DNA of 64,000 nt from Paramacrobiotus metropolitanus (taxonomy: Eukaryota > Tardigrada > Eutardigrada > Parachela > Macrobiotidae): contig NW_026570360.1 in the NCBI RefSeq assembly GCF_019649055.1, forward strand, positions 1 to 64,000, given 5' to 3'. Below the pieces are notes generated by a model. It was not told the origin of the DNA. It was given only the letters and a program-made list of their open reading frames with translations, and made no database searches. Below are positions 46,703 through 63,219 of this stretch, piece by piece (position 1 is the stretch's first letter; every line of letters begins with the position of its first letter). The position numbers and the translations under genes were made by a program.

Positions 46703-48209
46703 ATGGCGGTTGTACTGCAGAAGGATCACTTGCCAGTGCTCATGAAAGAACTGGAGACCTACCTTCCACAAACGCTGGCGGTATGAGTGCGCTTCATCTC
46801 AAACATGTATAATAATTGAATTATGTTGATGTGCATTTGTTTACTTCTTATGTTTTTCTCTCGGACACTGTTCATTCGGAATTTTTCTCTTATTCAATTT
46901 CAGATCTACTACGTGGCCAGAAATATTGTAAATGATTCCAAACTCGCGTGGCCTGGCGTTCAGTTTGTAGTCGGCAAGTATTTTATTCTCACCAGTCAGT
47001 TTACGTTGTTCGAGAATACAAAATACTTTGATGGTATTGTTATACTATTGTAGATCAGTTTCCGGGTCATACAGCTTGCGTTGTTAAGCCTGCACCTGAC
47101 GATCCCGTGCGTAGCATAAGAATTATTTACTTGCCAAATTACAAAAATAATACTTATAGAAGCCCGTTTACTATTTAGTCTAGTGCGAGGAAAATAACAA
47201 GGACAGTTTTCGTTTGGTTGAACTCTGTATTACCGTTATTGCAAATTTTCGCAGGAATATGTTCCACGGCATTCACATAGACTTCACACAGTATGTGCTA
47301 AAAATGCCGATGCTCTAAGCAACTTCCTGACAACACCCGGTGTGATTGACTGGATGAAGCCTCTGTTTTTTGGAAGTAAGAACCATAGTGTCTGCTAAAA
47401 GTGTGTTCTCCTTAACCTAACAATAAGTGATAAATAGCCGGTACTGAAAAAGCCACCCAATAGTTTTTGTGATCAACAGCTTTATGGCTTCCTTACGCAA
47501 AAGTCGTTACTGATATTTGTCGAAAAAAAGGGAGATGTATTGGACCGGAAGAAAGGCAGGATTTTAAAGCTATGGGTGTATGGTTCTCAGCTGATAAACT
47601 CCGTCCAGGGTACAAGCTCCCCATCTTGTGTATATAGATATTCGAAAACAGTCGGATTATATCAAACACATGTACGATTTCATAATCAAACTGAAACTTG
47701 CGCATTTTATGACTTTTTCCAGACCGCCACCTCCTGAAGGATTTACGGTTAGGCCTTTAACGCGAGCGGAAGCAAAAAAGGTCAACTCCATATGGAAATT
47801 TGGCGGTACAGCGACCACTGAAGAATACGTTCTGTACTTGCACGACAACGGATTCCCGACAATGGGGATTTTCGATCAGGACAATCAGATGGTGGGCTAC
47901 GAACTCTGCAATGCGGAGATGACGCTGATAGCCGCGTATGTTGCTCCGGAACACAGAAATCGCAAATTCTTCCAGATCATTTCGTATGAATGGTGCCGCG
48001 AAATGTTCAAAATGGGCATTGAACGTCCTTATGCGTTTATCGCCGAAGAGAATATTCCCTCACACTCGGCCATGTTCCGCTTGGGAGGTGAACGTGCAGA
48101 CTGGAATATATGCTGGGTATTATGTATTCCGCACGATTACAATGAGCCCGGTGATGAATTTCTCCAGTGGGTGGCGCAGTTAGGGGATGTTATTTGGAAA
48201 CAACAATAA
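46703..48209 (+). CDS. glycine N-acyltransferase-like (GLYAT family, GNAT fold)
   Basis: Six phase-compatible exons (46703-46780, 46904-46973, 47054-47106, 47255-47375, 47480-47627 and 47723-48209) give 318 residues, close to mammalian GLYAT at about 296. GLYAT enzymes transfer acyl groups from acyl-CoA to glycine or related amines in detoxification. The N-terminal half carries LPQTLAIYYVARNIVNDSKL and WPGVQFVV. The C-terminal GNAT half carries FTVRPLTRAEAKKVNSIWKF, GYELCNAEMTLIAAYV and RPYAFIAEENIPSHSAMFRL. Substrate cannot be told. Intron 2 begins GCAAGT (46974), a GC-AG intron, confirmed because joining there gives FVVDQFPGHTACVV. ATG 46703 is the only one that opens this frame. Confidence 0.86.
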
Positions 48210-48210
48210 A
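48205..48210 (+). promoter_or_regulatory. AATAAA overlapping the acyltransferase stop codon
   Basis: AATAAA at 48205-48210 contains the stop codon TAA (48207-48209). A further AATAAA lies at 48377-48382 and is the likelier signal for a normal 3' untranslated region of about 190 bases. Confidence 0.4.
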
Positions 48211-48853
48211 GCGTCAACTGAGACGAAATCACATTGCGTATCAGAATTGTATGCGTCTATGATGATTTTACTAGAATTATTGCAACTGTTGCCGAAATCT
48301 GTTGCATTTTGAGTGCTGAATTTTGCGTACGCCTGCACTGTATAACTAAGTAATATATTTCCATCGCATAAAACATAATAAAAAAATATGTTGGAATTTA
48401 TGCATATATTGACATATGTTTATAAATATGCTGGAATTTGTTCGCATGATATTACATCCACGGCTTTCCTGTTTGAAGCTGTTTGTGCAAAATCAGTTTT
48501 CAATGTACTGTACTAATCGATTTCCGACCAGCGCAAACCTGATCTTGTTTTTCTCGCAATCGTAATAAAATGAGTGTCACCGATGTGTTAGAGCGATGTA
48601 CTACTGTCAGCAAGCATTCCAAAACTAGAACTGAGAAAAGAAGTGCTGTAAAATGGGAAATGACATACATCACGCATCAGCAGGGTTTGGCCTAGGCACT
48701 TCCGGGGAGCGCTAAGGAAGACGACATAAAACTTAAAACAATTAACAAATTGATTTTGTAAATCACGGAAGACGAGGTCACTGATACTTAATCGTAATCA
48801 AAATAGTGGAAGCCCGCCAAAATAATTCACCCAGACAACGGCTGTAGAAATGT

Positions 48854-49243
48854 TCAGCGACTTGTAAAGGGCCGATACGGTTTGGGATGGATGTAAGACG
48901 GTTCACGTCTAAGATCCGGCTCATCATCAATCATATCTAAACTAACACTGCGATCGTTCGGCACAAAATCCACAATGCCCTCCTCCACAATGGTCTCGCC
49001 CAATGGCGTGCTGTACGACGCCACGTAGGACCGCTGCAGTCGCTCGATTTCCGCCGGCGTCACCGCCAGCCCATGGGAGCCCACCGAGGAGAAGCGCGAC
49101 AACCGGCGCAGCATGGACTTGGTGTGATCATCCAGACTGGGATCCTCCAGACTCAGCCGCTGCACCGTCGACACCGCCGACGGACTGATGCCGCCGCGCC
49201 AATTGATTTCTTCCAAGAAATGCTGGGGATTTTCCTGTGCCAT
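48854..49243 (-). CDS. orphan 129-residue ORF, or alternative last exon of PMCA
   Basis: From ATG 49241-49243 the frame encodes 129 residues. It is polar, with a Ser/Arg-rich centre (MLRRLSRFSSVGSHG), an acidic segment (SVSLDMIDDEPDLRREP) and a Pro/Tyr-rich end (SYIHPKPYRPFTSR). It has no helix typical of membranes and no domain I recognise. Base composition is clearly richer in GC than the surroundings, which argues for real coding. An acceptor (GCACAG) at 49235-49237 would let it be read in phase from the PMCA donor at 53343/53344 as an alternative C-terminus of 126 residues. I cannot choose between a separate gene and a PMCA exon. Confidence 0.5.
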   Translation of the reverse strand: MAQENPQHFLEEINWRGGISPSAVSTVQRLSLEDPSLDDHTKSMLRRLSRFSSVGSHGLAVTPAEIERLQRSYVASYSTPLGETIVEEGIVDFVPNDRSVSLDMIDDEPDLRREPSYIHPKPYRPFTSR

Positions 49244-50235
49244 ATTGTCACATGGATTTAGGAGCAATTTGTTCGAAAGTATGCGTTCGGAATAGTAGAA
49301 CAAGAAACCTCCATAATACAAACGATGTCTTTTACGTACGCTGCACGAGGTTGGAACTGTCAGCTGCACCATGCTATAAGCTTGGACTGGTTAAATAACT
49401 GACGAGGCAAGAGGATTGGTTAACATACAAGGGTGTCACATGCGGCAGATGCGGTTATGTATGCATATCGGGAGCATATGAAATCAAGTCAGTTCCTCTT
49501 GGGTTTAGAAATTGCCCCGCAATATGGTAAGGTAGTGTAATTTGCAATTGTATTTGCTCGCCTGCGAGATAACATCCGTTATAGTACTCAGTTTTCCCGT
49601 GGTTCATTTCCCCAGTGTTACTGATTTTAACGACCGTTTTAATCTTTAGCTTTCTCTAATGTGTTATGTAATTACATCTGTGGATCATACGGAGGAAGTA
49701 CGGAGCTTCTCGACAATTTAATCTTTTATGTCATCTCTGCAGCATTGCAATATAAAAAGAAGGATCGCGTGCGCACAACGATGACTACATACAACGTTGA
49801 TAAGGCTAATGCAGTCTGGATAACATAAGATTATTATTATTCATATTAATTATTAATACAGTTCAGCACAGTTCAAACCGTAGCTTTTGACAACAAAGCA
49901 CGCTATATAAATGTACAGACCTGCAAAATGTGATTTATAAGTAAAGGAGATTTCAATCCACTACGAATTCTCAGTAAAAACACAGATTAAACTGAAGAAC
50001 AGGAAATCAGACAAAAAGAACACCAAATCAATCTCTGGTTTGGAATCCGTCCCGATTGCAGCTCACACACAAGTTTCATAAGCACAATTTCCACCACCAG
50101 TTTTACAAAGGGCAGAGGTTGGAGATGTCTCTGTGAGAATGTTCTGTAAATTGCGCCTGAGAGTCCAGTGTGCATTACTTTAACCCACAAAAATCGTGCA
50201 ATTCTTAGTAAAACAGGGGGAAATCTGTTCGTGGT
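49244..50235. other. 1 kb without a supported gene
   Basis: Only short frames occur. If the orphan ORF is a PMCA exon this is intron; otherwise it is its promoter region. Confidence 0.45.
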
Positions 50236-50400
50236 TCATCGATGATGACCGGCGTTGCGATTTTGCGCCGTACTATTACCCTGCTGCGTATGCGGCACAT
50301 CCAGCACAGCCGTTCCCAAATGGGAACTGAGTAAGGCCAAACAGGACACTGCCTGCCCTCGCGGCGGTACATAGCGGTCCATTGACTCCGATGTTAAAGC
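50236..50400 (-). CDS. candidate alternative last exon of PMCA
   Basis: An acceptor (TACGTCGCAG) opens a 165-bp frame in phase 0 with the PMCA donor at 53343/53344. It reads ALTSESMDRYVPPRGQAVSC and ends with HHR and TGA. Splicing to it would replace the second half of the calmodulin-binding segment (LRVVRAFKSTL) and yield about 1,178 residues. PMCA genes of other animals vary their C-terminus by splicing at this very site, which supports the idea. It could also be a lone exon of an unseen gene. Confidence 0.4.
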   Translation of the reverse strand, partial: ALTSESMDRYVPPRGQAVSCLALLSSHLGTAVLDVPHTQQGNSTAQNRNAGHHR

Positions 50401-52671
50401 CTGCGACGTAAAGATAACCATGCAGGTTAGCTTTGCCAGATTTGTGAACTACATGAAGGACAAATTTACCGAGAAAATAAAGTTAATTCCGCAAAACGTA
50501 ATTAAAGCGAACCCGAGATGGGAATATTACGAACCAAACACCAAGCAGAAATTAAACCAACTGAATGACCAAAGGAAAAATCGTCGATACGTAAAGGGAA
50601 GTGAATTGTGCTGAAATCTGAAGTTCCGAATTACGTGGTGGAGCCAGACGAATTGGTGTCAACTATTGTCACTAATATGGTTACGATTTTGGTTTTCCCC
50701 AAACCCCAACTGCACCAATCCCCGAGTCCCGATACAGTAGTAATGCGTTGATTTCATACGGCTAACACTCTCGAATTCAACGTTCGTATAATTTTAACGC
50801 ATATTACTGCATCGGTGATTCGGTACAACTAACTGTAAATGTCGTCCTAATTGCTCAAAAGAAGGGATACTATGAAGCGTCCATTGGTCAGCCCATGTGT
50901 GAAAAAGGCCAACGAATATAGATCGATGCATTCTCAATGCCGGAAAATTTGCGTAACCGAGTACTACTTTTAAACAACTCCGATAAAGGTCATCGAGCAA
51001 AAACTAATCATGCAAAAATTATACCGTAATTTGTTGCAAGGGATCATGCAATTTCTTGTATGCGCAAATCGCATAATTCTTTCAATGCAGTAGGCGTGTG
51101 CTCTAAATACACATCTGCAGGGTAGCAGGTCTAGTGGTCTAATTATTTCAAGGTGGCTGTTGTTGTTTACATTGTTAGCAGAACTTAATTCCCCATTACA
51201 GAAATCTTTATAATCACTTGATCTTTATAAAATCTGTACAATGTACGACAAAAAGAAGTTGATGGCTCGGCTTTAAAACATATTGTGCGCACTGGCTGTT
51301 TTTCCTGTTGCAAACTGATCTCCGTTCATGCGTGTGTCGTAAAGTCAGTTCTACCACCCATTTCTCGTGAATTACGAAACAGAATCACTCAGCCAATAAT
51401 ATACCAAAAAATCCAGAAAAAAATTATGAGATTTTTGATTCCAAGTAAGTGGCAATTCATGGGAAATGAAACGAATTATCAGTGTTTGTTATTCTCATAG
51501 ACTTAAGCATAGATTGAGCGCAAAACGGTTTTGCGCGCAGATCGTATGCTGTGCCTACGAGAAGCAAAATGGCTAGCATTTGTGTTGTTCGCCATAAACA
51601 GCCACAGCTTTAGTATCAAAAAGTTCGTAATTTTTTTCTACACGTTTTGATATGCAATTTGCATAGTTGCACTCCAAAATTCACGGAGCGCGAACGTTTT
51701 AAAGTAGCGTACAAAGAAACTAAGCGTCAAAGTTTCACTGGTGGCGTGTCGTTGCGAGGTTATTTTTGAACCGCGGAGGCGCGGACCGACTGATCGGTTC
51801 AACTTCTTTTTGTCGTCCATTGTATAATATTTTTTCGACAGAATAAAAATGTTGTAAGGTACAATGGTACATAAAAAACGCAAATCCGTTTGCTACCAAC
51901 ACAATATATGCTTTCAATGGCGTGTTGGCAACAGACCAGTAACACGGTTGGCAAATTATAGACTATTAAAACTTCTATAAGAATTACATGGCCCTAACAA
52001 GCAAGGTGCCGAAATCATTTCTGTTAGATCAGGCTTTATACTTACATAAACAATTTTATAAAACCATGGAATACGGTTCGTGCGTCACAATAGTTCAAAA
52101 GAACAAAATGTAACATAATTCTCTCATTTCAAACGAACTTTTTTCAGTCGGTAAATATTAACTTTAACAACACATCACAATAACAAATGAAGCAATAAAA
52201 AGTTAACTTAAAACAAAACACAAGTTGTCGCTTTCTTTAAAAAAACAAACGGAAACCATATGGACTGAAGCGATATGAGCAGACGCATCAACTGTCCAGC
52301 GTCATTTCCCAGCAAGCAAAATATGGGCAGGATATAACCGAATTGTGCTAGCTTAAAGCTCATGATAAACTTAAAAAACAAGCAAATAGTTGCACACGTG
52401 TTTATAACAGCCGGGCGTACGACAGCATCCTTAGACAAGTACTTTTAGCAGCACGGAGAAGCACGGGATCATTACAGAAGCACATTTACGTGAGAACACG
52501 TTGTAAGGCCACTTGCGATGGACTCCGAATAATTGATACCCATCCATCAATTACCACAGGCGTCTGTTCAAATTACCATCATCAAAAAATTTTCAACGAA
52601 AACTATAGTTTATCAAACCGCCATAAAAAGCCGAAAGAATGCGAATGTAACAGAAATATACATAACTTCTC
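50401..52671. other. 2.3 kb downstream of the main PMCA stop codon
   Basis: This holds the 3' untranslated region of the main PMCA form, and possibly intron leading to the alternative exon. Several 60-80 codon frames on both strands have no domain or splice support. Confidence 0.45.
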
Positions 52672-57817
<5,146 letters not shown>

Positions 57818-58170
57818 TTCCCAAAAATGGAAATTCTGGCAGTATCAGTATGTTATTTGAAATAACAGCACTGATGCCCGCAACAGACCTAAACCAAGAT
57901 ACCATCATCCTTTCACACAGCACAGTCAAACAAATTAATGCTAACCATCGGAAAGGATGGACCACAAAGCAATCAAGAGAGCGGGGACCGGATAACACAC
58001 AGCCCGTTTGTCTTGAAACGAACCTTGACGTTATGCTATCCACTACTTACCGAGCGCGCGCTGCCCCAAGCGATCTTGTGTCGGGTCGGACCGAAGAGCA
58101 ATGTCGATCTCTCGCGTCTCTCACTCAATCGATGCCAATACGGCAACAGCAGCAACAGTCAGCCTGCGCA
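57818..58170 (-). promoter_or_regulatory. PMCA 5' leader with a spliced untranslated exon
   Basis: An acceptor (TGCCAG) ends at 57836, 19 bases upstream of the PMCA start codon. A strong minus-strand donor (GCTCG|GTAAGTAG) lies at 58051/58050. Joining them gives a 5' untranslated intron of about 215 bp and a GC-rich leader exon running right from 58051. The exact transcription start is not visible. Confidence 0.5.
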
Positions 58171-61100
58171 ATAGAAAGAAAAATTCAATAAACATTCATG
58201 TTAAACTGCTATAACAAGAAACCACCAGCACCATTCCTATGTTTCATTCATACAACAACTGCCTTCGGAAGACAGGGTATACCATTTTTATCAGTAATCA
58301 CTGGCAACACTGATGTATGAAATGGTTGTGGTTCCAACGATCTCAAGAATTTTCAAACTAATCGACAATTTCCGCTACCATCACCGTATTGTACAGATGC
58401 AGATGCAAAAGTAATTCGACAAAAAATTCATTCGCTCATCAGGGATCAATCCTGCCACATACATATATTAGACAATGCTGCATACGGCTGCCACTCTTCA
58501 ACATTCCTGATTCCATAATGTATCATCCATACGTAACAATCAGTATGGATAATTATCATAAAACGGATTCCATTACTCGTACGAATTCACATACTGCAAA
58601 AACAGTTTATCCTCAGACTTCACACTTCCCGATCCCACAATGATTGTACTAAAACCACATTCACAAAACGGTCCAAAACGTGACAAGTCTAGACATACGA
58701 GTACAATATATCAAGTAACGTACATAAATTCTTCAGCCGATCTGTAAAATCATCCAACAAATAGCAGTATACGGCTATGCAGAACGTCGACCGTCAAAAC
58801 AGTGTCACAGTGTTGGACACTATTCCTTCCAAATCTTCGACAAGCTGTGGAACAGTTACAACAGGCAGTTATCGCCAAAATGCAGCGGCTATAACTCAAC
58901 CGGAAGTACATTTCTAGCTAATTATCGGTTCCGCGTATGAGCAAGTAATTGCCTCCTATTGTTCAGCTAAACCGAAACCTTATCACACCCCCGACAATCC
59001 CGGAGCACCAAACTCTCAAGTCTGCACGGCAGGGAGCCACGCAGAAGGACGTAAAATAACATTTAAACACAAGAGAGGCATTTTCGGCTGTGATATAACC
59101 TTTGTATATCAGGCACCAGCGCCGAGCTCTCGGCACACACGTACACGCTACACACACACTCACTCTGTTCAATACGAATCCCAAAGTATAAGCAAGTTAT
59201 CACGAACTGTCAAATTACAAGCATTATTGCTCCTGACTGTATCATGCCAAGGTTCCTCCGATAAATACAGCACTTTATGTCCCTATCGATCAGTGCAACA
59301 GGAGCCAGCTGCAGTACTACATCCCATGCACACAGTATACAGAGCGCACCCACAATCATATCCGTGATCCAGCTTGTATACGCCCAGACAGCACTAGCTA
59401 GCGCAAGGCTCCCAGTTCTACACGCATACTGCACGGGATCGCACAAACTTCGTGTGCCGGAAAGCTGCATTGATCGCACTTCTTAACACACTGAAATAAG
59501 ACAGCCCATCAAGGGTGCTGCAACAAATTATCTACAAACAATACGGGATATGACAATCCGGCATTTACTGATGAGGTCTAACGCATGCCCAAGCCAAACT
59601 CCGACTAGGGAAAAATTCTTCAGTGATGTGCTACCGCTTTTATAGAAGATGCATTATGATGCCAAAGCTGGTAACGATAATCACGTAATAATTCCCTCTG
59701 GAACAATGCTCTCACTTCCTTTGCGCAAAACTTCCTTCAAGCGAACAGAAATTACAAAAACAACAAAGAAAACACAAACCTCCAAATATGCTACAGTCGA
59801 CAACTGATATGTTCACTCATACTGGAATGCAAGTTATGGGAACAACTTCCACGTTATAAGATATCCAAGAGCGTTTGCAGCTCCTTTGTCCGACTTGTGG
59901 TCGATTTCTTACACTTATATCGACGTATGCTTGTGGAGAAAATACGAATCTCAACAAAACTCTTATCTGGTTCAAAAAGACATTACTTGGAGAATGCAGG
60001 AACGTGAAAACGAAATAGTTTAAAAAGCATTTACAAAACGCTTAACACTATCATGAATCAAGGAATCAAGTCCTCATTCAGCTGCGGCAACGATCGGCGA
60101 AATCCCCAACTCAATTGCCACGACCGTATTGCTACAGGCAGTGGTGCAGACACCGTCGCCAAACTATTTTTAACCCTTAAAATATAAACTCACTGCCTAA
60201 CGCTATATATCACGAAACTTAGCCGTATGTGTAATTCCCGAGTGCATAATGCATGTTCCGCTGGCCCTATTAAAATATTTTCATTTCATGGTGGAAATCC
60301 TCATTCCTCGACAAGCGCCTATACCAAAAACGGATAAAACATTAAAACGTCAATTCACACGTGGTACTACTAGTATCACATATTTACCACACATTTATGC
60401 AAAAAATGTGCTATCAGTTCACGTTTATTGTTCAAAATAAGATGTTCCCGCGAGCGCAGGTAACAAAATTTTGGGCAACTAGTACCTACGTGAACAATAT
60501 TTCGCACTAACAATATTTCCACAAAAAACCTGGCACAGTCACATCATATCGACACTGCAATGCTACTTAATAATAAGAACGTTAATCAACTTGTTCTAGA
60601 TATAATTCAACATTAAAAACCAGATCGAAGTCACAATTATTTTTTGAACTGGATGTCCACGGCTTACTGGTATACTGCGATATGCTGGCAAACGGCATTA
60701 CTTCTATTCATGCACAGCAGGGATCTCTAATGTAATTCTTCCCATAACGCCTAAGAATGCTAATTGTAACAATGATTTTCGACATAGCCCTTGGATGGCC
60801 TGTTGGCAGCGATTCACTGGCCACATGCAACCAATGTATTAACCGGCATTTTTCAGAAAGGGACCTCGCGGAGCACGCCATTATGGTGATATTCAAGCGT
60901 GTGTAAAAAGGTTTGCTTAAATCAGCGAATCTTTTACGTCAGTCGTCATGGGAAAAACAGTGCAAATATGATTAGGATCAAACTATTAGCCATGAACATG
61001 AAACATCGTCCCGTTTCATGGCGACACATGCGGCATTATTCATGGGTTTACGAATAAGTAGTTGCAGCCCGCATACGCTAAAAAGATGAATCAGAAGGGC

Positions 61101-63097
61101 TGCAAATTTTGTTCGGAAAATGCAAAGAAAACATAATCTAAGACAATAACGCACGGACAGTCTGCAAGGTTGGATCTGACATGTACAGGCGTGTGCCATG
61201 TATGCTTCACTCAACGCTGGAACCAAAGAACAGTTAAAACGAGGGTGGAAGCGTAAGCAAATATCGCATATACTGATGTACTCGTACATACTGGTCGGTC
61301 GCTGTTAATTTATACATTAATACGCCTACTACATCCGAAATTCTACAAAATGTTGCTAACTAGTAACAAACAATTTTGATGATGGTTTTGCTCCGTCATC
61401 AAAATTGTTAAAAAATGATTAACAGTGACGTGAATGTTTCTTATTCAATCGTTAACTGGTTAGCAGAATAATATTATAATATTCTCATTCTAATAAGATA
61501 CTATATAGTAAACTGCTACCTCCTGCTATTATAGCCTGCTAATTATCGTGAACGTATAATAAAGTGAGAAACACCGGTTGAGAATAAAAAATGCAATTGT
61601 CAGACTGTCGACTGTTTCAAAATCATGATGTTCAAACTGTGCACCATGAGGTTCCTGTAAGCTCCCATTTTAAATAACGTGAGATGACTGAGATCTAATC
61701 ATAAGCTATTTTATGCATGATTACAGAAAATCAGTCCTCTGTATCGATATTATTGCAGCCTCCATAAGTTTTACTTTCGCTAGAGACCAGAGTGTCGGCC
61801 GGCGTAATCGAATATTTATCACACTGAAACGCATTCAATACGCGAACAATAATTTCCTAAGTATGTTTCGATGCATCGTGTTGGCAGTAAATAAGATACG
61901 AATGTTATCGCTAATTAAACAACAATAACGCATTGTTGCGCACAAAGCTGTGTACAGAATATAAAAGTACATCTAACACTGTTGTTGCGCACTGCAGCAG
62001 TTTCCTCGTTCTACTGGAGATACAAGACGTAAATTTTCATGCAGCGTTGTAAATAAGTAATTTTGCATTGACACAAAATGCTAAACCGACCGTCATATTT
62101 GTAGAACCGTCCTGGCTTTTTAAAGATAAATCGTGCGTTGTGAGCGATATTCTGAATTTCACTAAGTCGGCTCAAATCTTCACCGCGCGTTTGTGCGCAA
62201 GCAATTTCTGTCGATGGAACGCGACCTTCCCAAAAGGAATAACAATTATCAAATCTTTGACAAGTTGAGTGACTGCATGACTCACTGATCAGACGCTAAT
62301 ACACTAACACATAAAATTAACACTACCTAATAGCGGTTTTACAGCTACCGTAATTCAGTGTAAGTTTTCAGGTCTAAATTCCAAAATATTTCCACAGATA
62401 TTTCTAATGCACGAGGTGACGAGCGTAAGAAAAACTGCTTTCAGATTTTCGAACACCAAACCATCAAACTAATTTTTTGCATATCGGTATATCGCTGGAA
62501 ACATCAAGTGACAAGCAAAGAATTTTATCAACCAGTTTCAGGAATAATCAAAATATCCGTATACTATTTTTCAAATCAAACAACTAGAAAAAAACTCACT
62601 CTGCGGAGGTTCAAGCCGCCATTTTGCAGTACTGTAAGTACCTGCAAACAATGTTGAATTTACCTCAAACACGAAATTAAAAAAAACAAACCTTTAAGTT
62701 CACTTGTGATGTTTCTATTAATGATTTTCAGTCACGCTAAGGACCACTTCTCGAGTACACGTAATAAAAATTTATACGTCTGAGTGTCTGACGATGCTCC
62801 TTGTCACTAACAATAAGATGTTGGCAATAGTTACAAAAAACAGGAGTTTAAACCTTAAAACTGAAAAAAACCGTGACCCAGTACACTGCAGGCAGCACAA
62901 ACAGAATATGGTCCAGAATCCCGTTTCACGCATGGTAAAGCGAACAGCTCGAGCACGGGAAAACTCAAACAGTAAACAGAACTTCGAAATTCTGTTTTCA
63001 TACTTAACCGCATGCGAATAAGATTGCTTCCATGACAAACGATTTACAGCATCGCTCGTAAAATCTTCCTATATTACTCAGCCAGCAATTCTTCAAC
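58171..63097. other. 4.9 kb without a supported gene
   Basis: No frame above about 100 codons and none with a domain. A short CA-rich run lies near 59145-59165, and a hairpin at 61369-61409. The PMCA promoter should be at the left end. No transposase, tRNA or rRNA sequence was noticed. Confidence 0.5.
61369..61409. repeat. perfect 14-bp inverted repeat
   Basis: AACAATTTTGATGA at 61369-61382 and its exact reverse complement at 61396-61409 flank a 13-base loop. The stem does not extend outward, and no target-site duplication is evident. Confidence 0.7.
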
Positions 63098-63219
63098 ATG
63101 TCTCACCTAGTAGAACGGAAGCGCAAAACTGCCGAAGGATCGGCCTGGCCTGGATGGAATGAATCCGAGTCGCCCACGACAAACGATCGTCCCTGCAGCT
63201 ACGGCACAGCTGGTTTCAT
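63098..63219 (+). CDS. possible first exon, perhaps phosphoacetylglucosamine mutase-like
   Basis: An ATG opens 40 codons plus two bases, rich in charged residues (MSHLVERKRKTAEGSAWPGW), and ends CSYGTAGF just before a donor GTAGGT at 63220. YGTAGF is the start of the YGTAGFR motif near the N-terminus of phosphoacetylglucosamine mutase (PGM3). The split codon here begins AT, which cannot give the usual arginine, and the leader does not resemble PGM3 otherwise. No next exon is identified before the window ends. Weak call. Confidence 0.28.

Noticed and set aside
50420-50614. A 64-codon lysine-rich plus frame
   Set aside because: Short, low-information composition and antisense to intron next to the candidate PMCA exon.
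57850-58191. A 113-codon plus frame
   Set aside because: It overlaps the PMCA leader exon and its strong minus-strand donor, and has no domain.
59210-59486. Overlapping frames of 89 (minus) and 69 (plus) codons
   Set aside because: Mutual shadows without domain or splice signals in a gene-free stretch.
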